Below, in pieces: positions 58,575 to 64,000 of a stretch of 64,000 nucleotides of DNA. Position 1 is the stretch's first letter. The number at the start of each line of letters is the position of its first letter. Location: positions 310,001 to 374,000 of the forward strand of contig NZ_CP041165.1 in the NCBI RefSeq assembly GCF_014905095.1. Direction: 5' to 3'. Under the pieces are notes generated by a model. The model was not told where the DNA came from. It was given only the letters and a program-made list of their open reading frames with translations, and ran no database searches. The position numbers and the translations under genes are program-made. Source of the stretch: Sulfurimonas marina (GTDB lineage Bacteria; Campylobacterota; Campylobacteria; Campylobacterales; Sulfurimonadaceae).

Positions 58575-60044
58575 TTAATAGAGTGTAAAATCATTTTGCA
58601 GTGAAACGAGTTTATTCTCTTTGAGTTCTTGAATCATTGCTGCTAACTCTAAAAACTTCTCATCTTCATTTGCTATATCACTTGTAGTATCCAATGTAAG
58701 TGTATCTAGATTTAGATCAAGATATCCCGTATCAAATTTCCCTGCTTTAAATGCTGCATTTCGAACTATAGCTTTATGTAAAGGTATATTTGTTTTAAAG
58801 CCCTCTATATGAAACTCATCCAATGCACGTCTTGCTTTTGCTACAACACCTTCCCAGTCTAATGCTGTGATGATAAGTTTTCCTATCATCGAATCGTAGC
58901 AAGTCGGGAGTTCGTACCCTGCATACAGAGCACTCTCTAGCCTTACACCGGGACCTGTAGGTGTGAGATATTTTTTCACTGTTCCCGCTGTGGGCATAAA
59001 GCTTTTCTGCGGATCTTCAGAATTGATTCTAAACTCTATTGCATAGCCGCGGAAGTTGATCTCATCTTGTTTGTATCTAAGAGTGTCACCTGCAGCTATC
59101 TGTATCATCCTTTGTATAATATCTACACCTGTTACCATCTCTGTAACGGGATGTTCAACCTGTACACGAGTATTCATCTCTATAAAATAGATCTCATCTT
59201 TATCATCTACCAAAAACTCAACCGTGCCGACACTCTCATAGCCAAGCTTTTTCATAGCATCTACCGAAATTTGGCAGAGTTTTTCCCTTACATCATTATT
59301 TAAAAGGGGTGAAGGAGTTATCTCTATCACTTTTTGATGGCGTCTTTGAATAGAGCAGTCTCGCTCCCCAAGATGGAGAACATTGCCATATTGATCGGCT
59401 ATAATTTGGATCTCGATATGTCTTGGATTTTGTACATACTTTTCAATAAATACTTCCCCTTTGCCAAAATATTTGATAGATTCATTCGTAGCTGATTCAA
59501 ACATCGCTTCAAAGTCATTGGCAAAATGGACAATTCTCATACCTCTGCCACCGCCACCAAATGCAGCTTTGATAATTACGGGGTAACCGATCTCTTGAGC
59601 TATCTTTTTACCATCATTAAGATCTACTACGGGTGTAGAGGTCCCTTCAACTACAGGTACACCTACATCTTTCATAGCTACTTTTGAAGCCATTTTATCA
59701 CCGAATAGTTGTATATGGTGAGGCTTCGGACCGATAAATGTTAAACCGTTATTTTCACAAGCTTGTGCAAACTCTGCACTCTCTGATAAAAAACCGTACC
59801 CGGGATGAATCGCATCACACTTAGTTTTTTTTGCTATATCTATTATCTTTTCATATTTTAGATAGGCATCGATAGGATTACCTACTATAGGGTGGGCTTC
59901 ATCAGCTCGTGCTACCCATAAGCCGTTTGCATCTGCTTCGGAAAATATTACAACCGATTTTATATCAAGTTCTTTACATGCTCTGATAATTCTCAGTGCA
60001 ATCTCTCCACGGTTTGCTATTAAAATTTTTGCTATTTTTTTCAT
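58575..60044 (-). CDS. accC: Biotin carboxylase subunit (AccC/PycA type)
   Basis: A 489-residue ATP-grasp enzyme that carboxylates biotin on a carrier protein. The N terminus KILIANRGEIALRIIRACKEL, HPGYGFLSE, the glycine loop AAFGGGGRGMRIV, RDCSIQRRHQKVIE and the active-site EMNTRVQVEHPVTE are canonical. The tail after residue 445 is about 40 residues longer than E. coli AccC, ending in an acidic helical segment. It is encoded alone, without accB, so it could serve acetyl-CoA, pyruvate or 2-oxoglutarate carboxylase; the symbol is provisional. AAAGGC precedes the ATG at 60044. Confidence 0.85.
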   Translation of the reverse strand: MKKIAKILIANRGEIALRIIRACKELDIKSVVIFSEADANGLWVARADEAHPIVGNPIDAYLKYEKIIDIAKKTKCDAIHPGYGFLSESAEFAQACENNGLTFIGPKPHHIQLFGDKMASKVAMKDVGVPVVEGTSTPVVDLNDGKKIAQEIGYPVIIKAAFGGGGRGMRIVHFANDFEAMFESATNESIKYFGKGEVFIEKYVQNPRHIEIQIIADQYGNVLHLGERDCSIQRRHQKVIEITPSPLLNNDVREKLCQISVDAMKKLGYESVGTVEFLVDDKDEIYFIEMNTRVQVEHPVTEMVTGVDIIQRMIQIAAGDTLRYKQDEINFRGYAIEFRINSEDPQKSFMPTAGTVKKYLTPTGPGVRLESALYAGYELPTCYDSMIGKLIITALDWEGVVAKARRALDEFHIEGFKTNIPLHKAIVRNAAFKAGKFDTGYLDLNLDTLTLDTTSDIANEDEKFLELAAMIQELKENKLVSLQNDFTLY

Positions 60045-60180
60045 AATAATGCCTTTAATTAATTCAGGCAATCATTGTAGTAGATTCAAGGTAACTTGTC
60101 TGCTTATTTTTTGTGAATATATTTATTAATATATGAACTAAAAGTTATCCATTTTTGTCATATAAATTCTCTTGTAGCTC

Positions 60181-63100
60181 TTATAAATAATCTTTTATAT
60201 TTACACTATCTATTTGTTCAGGAGTTAAGTATTTTTTTGCATATATATTATGTAGGTCACTCTCTAAAAACAGTTTAAATATATCTCCGTCAATATGTTG
60301 ATCTTTTACCATAAAACTGAGTATTTTTAATGATTCGGAAAGTGTTTTTGCCTTTTTGTAAGGTCTGTCAGAGGCTGTTAAGGCTTCAAATATATCTGCA
60401 ATTGCCATTATACGAGCAGGAATTGAAAGCTCATCTTTTGTGAGTTGTTTTGGATACCCTGTCCCTATTAGTGTCTCGTGGTGAGTCCCCGCATATTCAG
60501 GAATATTTGTCAGATGTTTTGGGAAAGGGATATCTTGAAGCATTTTTATTGTCATAATAACATGCTCATTAATTTTATAACGCTCCTCTTCAGAAAGTGT
60601 CCCTTTTTCAATACACAAATTGTAGACCTCTCCATAGTTATAAAGATACTGAGGGACTTCTAGTTTAAAGCCGCTTCGTCTGTATGCTTCATAATCAAAT
60701 GATTCTCTTTTGACAATATGTTCTTGTTTGTCACTAAGTAATTTTTCCGTAACGGGCAGGGTAGATGCTTTAGACTTATCGTAACGTAAACTCTCCTCTT
60801 CACCTAGACCTAAAGAGTCATCAAAGTGTCTAATCCACTCTTTTTCTGATATATCTTTGACCCTTTGTTGTTGCTCTTGACTCATAAACTCTCCGCCAAT
60901 ATTTACACTGGCAATAAATTCAAAATCTTTAAGCAGTTGTGCTTGCTCTTTTTTGAATTGTTCAAGTGCTTGTTGTTCATCTTTATCGTTAAGTCTTGCT
61001 TCTAGGTATCTGATCTGGGCATCACGCCATAGAACTTCAAACCTTGTACGTATCTCATGAATACGGTTATAGATAGTTTCCAGTTTGGTAGATTTGTCCA
61101 CTACATATTCAGGTGTAGTTACTTTCCCGCAATCATGAAGCCAGGCACCGAGCTCAAATTCACGTAGTTCATCCTCAGTTTCTAGTTTGAACTCTTTGAA
61201 AATCCCTTCATTAGATTCATTGGCTTTTTCAACGAGCATCTGCGCAATTACAGGTACACGTTTACAGTGTCCACCCGTATAAGGAGACTTGGCATCAATT
61301 GAATCTGCTATTAATTTTACGATAGAGTCAAGTAAATGTTCTTGAGACCTTTGATATTCGTCAATACTTAGTGACATAGAAAACATAGAGTTTGATAATT
61401 CTATAAACTCTATTATATTCGTATTAATATTATTCACTTTTGTAAATTGTCTATTTTTAATTTTTTCATTTTCAACAATCAGATCTTTAATAGGTTCTAT
61501 AATGATACGTGTTGCATAAAAAATGACAGGTAATGAGAGTATAAGAAGTATAATGGCGATTATAAATGAAAACTTCATATTCTCATAATATGGTGCCAAA
61601 AGTACGTCAGAATCAAGTTTTATACCAAGAAACAGATGACCGTTCTGCAAGGGTTTATAGATAGCATAGTAGTGTTTTTTGTTAGTGCTATATTCAACAA
61701 CATGTTGTTTACCTTTTAAAAAGTGTTCCATTATTGGTGGATCAATCATGGTATTATTATTTGAATTTTTCGTAAACCACTTATATTTTAAGAGTGCTTT
61801 TTCTTGAGGTGTAATTGATTGAATAGTTTTATTGAGAATAGATAAAAGTATAGGGTCATCTTTTTGAGACATTAGGTAGATGGCACGGGGTTCATAATTA
61901 TCATATTCGGCACACCAAGCACCTATAGTGAGGTTTTTTACATAGAGTTGTTTTGTTAAAAACTGGAACGCTTCTTTTGTCTCAATGATTGCATCAATAT
62001 CATCTTGGGAAAGCGCTAAGATACTTGATGTAAGATCATCATATCGTTTAAGTTGTATTTTTGGGTATTTCTCTTTGATAAGATCTTCTATCGCCCAGCC
62101 TTCAACTACACCGACCCTTTTATAGTTTAGATCTTTTAATGAATAAACATTTGTTGTATGTTGATTTGTAATAAAGTAGTTTTTAAAGTGGTAAATCGGA
62201 TCGGAGAATAAACCAAACTGTTCCCTTTGAGGTGTCTTATAAATAGATTGGACAATATCTATCTCTTTGTTTTTAAAGTTTTGGATAATTTGCTTCCATG
62301 TTAAACCGTTGATAAACTCTAGTTTCAGTCCGCTTTTTTTTGCCATCAGGTGTAAGAGATCTATGGAATATCCTGTCGGTTTACCTGCCGATTGAAAATC
62401 AAAAGGTACCCAGTCTTTTTCATTTGAGACGATTAGTGGAGGGGAGTTTTTTATATACTCCTGCTCCTCTTGTGTAAAATTGACCGGTTCTGATTTTTGA
62501 AAATTGTTTTTACTGTTTTGTTCGAGAGCATTGGAAGATGCTAGGATATTCCCATTACTGTTAAAAAGAAATATTTCAGAATTTTTTTCAAATTTTTGCA
62601 GATGAAGAAAATTATTGAGTTTTTTCATTGTCATATCTATAGCAAGTACACTCCCTTTTTTCTTCAACTCAACTGCATATGTAGTTCCCGTATTTTTTAG
62701 GTTTGTAAATAGATAGGGCTCTGTCATAATTGGTTTATTTGTATTGACCGCACTTTTATACCAAGGGCGAGAGAGTGGATTGTATTTTTTTATTTTAGAA
62801 GATTGTTTTAAGAGTTTTTTTGTTGCATCCAAGTAGTAATATTCTACTTTGTTGTTTATATGAATTAGTACTATCCATCTTGTATCTTTGGGAGCTTTAT
62901 AGGTTTCAAAGAGTAAAGGGGATTCATGCATATTAATCACTTCATAAAACGTACCCTCTTTGTGTGCAAAATAGGTCGCGTATATGTTCTTATTTAGTGA
63001 CATTATTTGTATACATGTATCTAAAGCAGGATGATTATAATCAAATGTGATCTTCTTATAAAGTTTAGTGTTTGCAGTGTTTGTTTTTAAAATATCTTCA

Positions 63101-63288
63101 ATATCTCGGTTATTAGATGTGATCTCTTCAGAGATGTTAGTGCTTATGAGTTTAAATGTTTTGTGTGTAGATTCAATAGCCATACTATTGTTAAAATAGT
63201 ATTGTGATGTTAGTAAAGAGAGAGCGACAATAGCGACAATTATTAAAAATATTCCTAGAATATTTGTTCGGATACTTCGTCTAAACAT
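60181..63288 (-). CDS. Membrane sensor with Cache-like, SBP_bac_3 and HD-GYP-like domains
   Basis: A 1035-residue receptor. One N-terminal helix (residues 10-30) leads to a dCache-like periplasmic region (to about 275, with NPLSRPWYKSAV), then a type 3 solute-binding domain (about 285-500: PPLIVSNEKDWVPFDFQ, DIVQSIYKTPQRE). A second helix near 585-605 is followed by a HAMP-like segment and an HD-GYP domain (LHDCGK near 735, and HHETLIGTGYP near 960). About 200 residues are inserted between HD and GYP motifs, and the usual HHExxDG reads HHETLIG. It probably senses a small molecule and may degrade cyclic-di-GMP. AAAGGA precedes the ATG. Confidence 0.85.
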   Translation of the reverse strand: MFRRSIRTNILGIFLIIVAIVALSLLTSQYYFNNSMAIESTHKTFKLISTNISEEITSNNRDIEDILKTNTANTKLYKKITFDYNHPALDTCIQIMSLNKNIYATYFAHKEGTFYEVINMHESPLLFETYKAPKDTRWIVLIHINNKVEYYYLDATKKLLKQSSKIKKYNPLSRPWYKSAVNTNKPIMTEPYLFTNLKNTGTTYAVELKKKGSVLAIDMTMKKLNNFLHLQKFEKNSEIFLFNSNGNILASSNALEQNSKNNFQKSEPVNFTQEEQEYIKNSPPLIVSNEKDWVPFDFQSAGKPTGYSIDLLHLMAKKSGLKLEFINGLTWKQIIQNFKNKEIDIVQSIYKTPQREQFGLFSDPIYHFKNYFITNQHTTNVYSLKDLNYKRVGVVEGWAIEDLIKEKYPKIQLKRYDDLTSSILALSQDDIDAIIETKEAFQFLTKQLYVKNLTIGAWCAEYDNYEPRAIYLMSQKDDPILLSILNKTIQSITPQEKALLKYKWFTKNSNNNTMIDPPIMEHFLKGKQHVVEYSTNKKHYYAIYKPLQNGHLFLGIKLDSDVLLAPYYENMKFSFIIAIILLILSLPVIFYATRIIIEPIKDLIVENEKIKNRQFTKVNNINTNIIEFIELSNSMFSMSLSIDEYQRSQEHLLDSIVKLIADSIDAKSPYTGGHCKRVPVIAQMLVEKANESNEGIFKEFKLETEDELREFELGAWLHDCGKVTTPEYVVDKSTKLETIYNRIHEIRTRFEVLWRDAQIRYLEARLNDKDEQQALEQFKKEQAQLLKDFEFIASVNIGGEFMSQEQQQRVKDISEKEWIRHFDDSLGLGEEESLRYDKSKASTLPVTEKLLSDKQEHIVKRESFDYEAYRRSGFKLEVPQYLYNYGEVYNLCIEKGTLSEEERYKINEHVIMTIKMLQDIPFPKHLTNIPEYAGTHHETLIGTGYPKQLTKDELSIPARIMAIADIFEALTASDRPYKKAKTLSESLKILSFMVKDQHIDGDIFKLFLESDLHNIYAKKYLTPEQIDSVNIKDYL

Positions 63289-63382
63289 AGCACTATCCTT
63301 TAAATAGTGTCTATGATAGTCTATTTAGTATAAATAGTTAATTAAAAAAATTATTTAATAACAAGTCTGTTTTTTGAACCTT

Positions 63383-63760
63383 TTAGTTATACAATGCGGT
63401 TAATTTATTAAATATATTTTTATAAAATCTCTCTTCATCAGGAAGTTTTAGCTGAGTGTCCCTTTGTTGTTCTCCCCACATAGGATTTGGATAGTAGTTA
63501 TCATCTTCAAATCTAGCCATAACATGGATATGTACACGTGGAAGCATATTTGCAAACGATGCAACGTTTACTTTTGTAGGTCTGTAGTATGAAAGCATCT
63601 CTTTTTCAACTACGTTAACGATATCAAAAAGTTGATGTCTTAACTCATCACTTAAATCACTTATCTCTTTATATGGTTCTTTTGTAAAAACTTTTACCCA
63701 AGGGATTTGGGATTCTTCTTTTTCTATATAAAAATCTTGATTTTCGAAAATAATATACAT
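63383..63760 (-). CDS. HIT family nucleotide-binding protein
   Basis: A protein of about 125 residues. The histidine triad segment reads PRVHIHVMARFED: the second and third histidines of HxHxHxx are present and the first is arginine, so the nucleophilic middle histidine is kept. The N-terminal IIFENQDFYIEKEESQIPWVKVF and the tail GEQQRDTQLKLP fit small HIT hydrolases or transferases acting on nucleotides. ATG 63760 is preferred to a GTG two codons upstream. The 94-bp gap on its 3' side, toward the sensor gene, is AT-rich with no gene. Confidence 0.8.
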   Translation of the reverse strand: MYIIFENQDFYIEKEESQIPWVKVFTKEPYKEISDLSDELRHQLFDIVNVVEKEMLSYYRPTKVNVASFANMLPRVHIHVMARFEDDNYYPNPMWGEQQRDTQLKLPDEERFYKNIFNKLTALYN

Positions 63761-63804
63761 AAGCACGTCACTTTTTTGTATATTTTATCATAAAAAGGGG
63801 GAAA

Positions 63805-63828
63805 ACTAAATCCAAAGATGGATTTAGT
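63805..63828 (-). terminator. Terminator of the RGG-tailed gene
   Basis: ACTAAATCC and GGATTTAGT form a perfect 9-bp stem 10 bp after the stop on the minus strand, followed by TTTTCCCCCTTTTT. Confidence 0.8.
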
Positions 63829-63838
63829 GTAGTTTTGG

Positions 63839-64000
63839 TTAGTGTCTGTTCGACGATCTTCTTCTAGAATCTCCACCGCGAGAACTACGAGAACCACCAT
63901 CGCGAGAACCGCCAGAACGTCCTCTTGAGTTTCTATGTCCAGCGCGTCTGTTTCCACCGCGGCCTCTTGAATTTCTATCTCCGCCTCTTTTACTAGCACG
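63839..64000 (-). CDS. RGG-box C-terminal tail of an RNA-binding protein or helicase (partial)
   Basis: The last 53 codons of a gene that begins beyond the window. The visible part is almost entirely Arg, Gly and Ser, with RGG, RSGGSRDGGSRSS and SRRRSSNRH segments, typical of the disordered RNA-binding tails of DEAD-box helicases or of small RRM-type proteins. Which of these cannot be decided here. A different reading of the same strand gives an acidic product and is an artefact. It ends with a strong hairpin terminator. Confidence 0.75.
   Translation of the reverse strand, partial: RASKRGGDRNSRGRGGNRRAGHRNSRGRSGGSRDGGSRSSRGGDSRRRSSNRH

Noticed and set aside
63724-63999. Acidic 91-codon frame at the right edge
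   Set aside because: It is the wrong frame of the RGG-tail coding sequence on the same strand and runs through the terminator hairpin into the HIT gene.
1-64000. Search for mobile elements, tRNA, rRNA, tmRNA and CRISPR arrays
   Set aside because: No transposase, integrase, phage gene, tRNA-like cloverleaf, rRNA or regularly spaced repeat was recognised by eye; small RNAs could still be missed.

Overview
The window is an AT-rich, gene-dense chromosomal segment with no tRNA, rRNA, CRISPR array, transposase, integrase or phage gene that I could find. The gene set points to a free-living member of the Campylobacterota (former Epsilonproteobacteria), probably close to Sulfurimonas. The reasons are two futalosine-pathway menaquinone genes (mqnC, mqnP), the group-specific acidic chemotaxis protein ChePep, a DUF3373-type porin, an adjacent EptA/lipid A phosphatase pair, and the order rpsB-tsf-(insert)-ABC-fliR-chePep-gmk-tatA-argS, which from memory matches the Campylobacter jejuni order.

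Layout. 1-5.6 kb: kdsA (partial), ribH, nusB, a seven-haem membrane cytochrome with a DUF302 partner, mqnC and a degenerate M16 peptidase, all on the plus strand and tightly packed. 5.6-15.3 kb: RecD2-like helicase, LOG protein, a secreted protein, N-carbamoylputrescine amidase, miaA (minus), mqnP, two small conserved genes and ftsW. 15.3-18.1 kb: a structured ftsW-murG gap bounded by a near-perfect 22-bp inverted repeat, then murG, DedA, a small membrane protein and a thiol peroxidase. 18.2-29.3 kb: porin (minus), rpsB-tsf behind a foldable leader, NDH-2, ABC ATPase, fliR, chePep, gmk, tatA, argS. 29.3-40.8 kb: mixed-strand accessory genes: L,D-transpeptidase, GNAT, NhaC-type antiporter, a PEGA lipoprotein/exonuclease/DUF4139 operon, an EamA transporter lying between 63-bp direct repeats, an orphan HEPN-like protein, a DUF819/dipeptide epimerase pair, and NhaA. 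40.9-44.3 kb: a three-gene operon of a repeat protein, a MoxR ATPase and a DUF2201 VWA protein. 44.3-47.8 kb (minus): eptA, PAP2 lipid A phosphatase and a double-receiver GGDEF-like protein, with overlapping ends. 47.9-64 kb: Pif1-like helicase, EamA exporter, pyruvate-kinase-like protein, small lipoprotein, peroxiredoxin, CHAD protein, metK behind a folded leader, ferredoxin, ndk, yceD-rpmF-plsX-fabH, biotin carboxylase, a large sensor with an HD-GYP output, a HIT protein and the 3' end of an RGG-tailed gene.

The strongest unexplained signals concern translation initiation. First, two transporter genes (NhaC-type at 30692 and EamA at 36522) each have a well-placed Shine-Dalgarno but ATA or ATC where ATG is expected. 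Second, six genes (miaA, NDH-2, ABC ATPase, HEPN-like, repeat protein, CHAD) have a -10 hexamer exactly 6 nt before the start codon and no Shine-Dalgarno, which predicts leaderless mRNAs. Other leads are the repeat-protein/MoxR/VWA operon, foldable leaders before metK and rpsB, a GGDEF-like domain with a substituted signature coupled to lipid A modification genes, and duplicated or inverted noncoding repeats. All functional calls come from reading motifs and remembered families; no database search was run.
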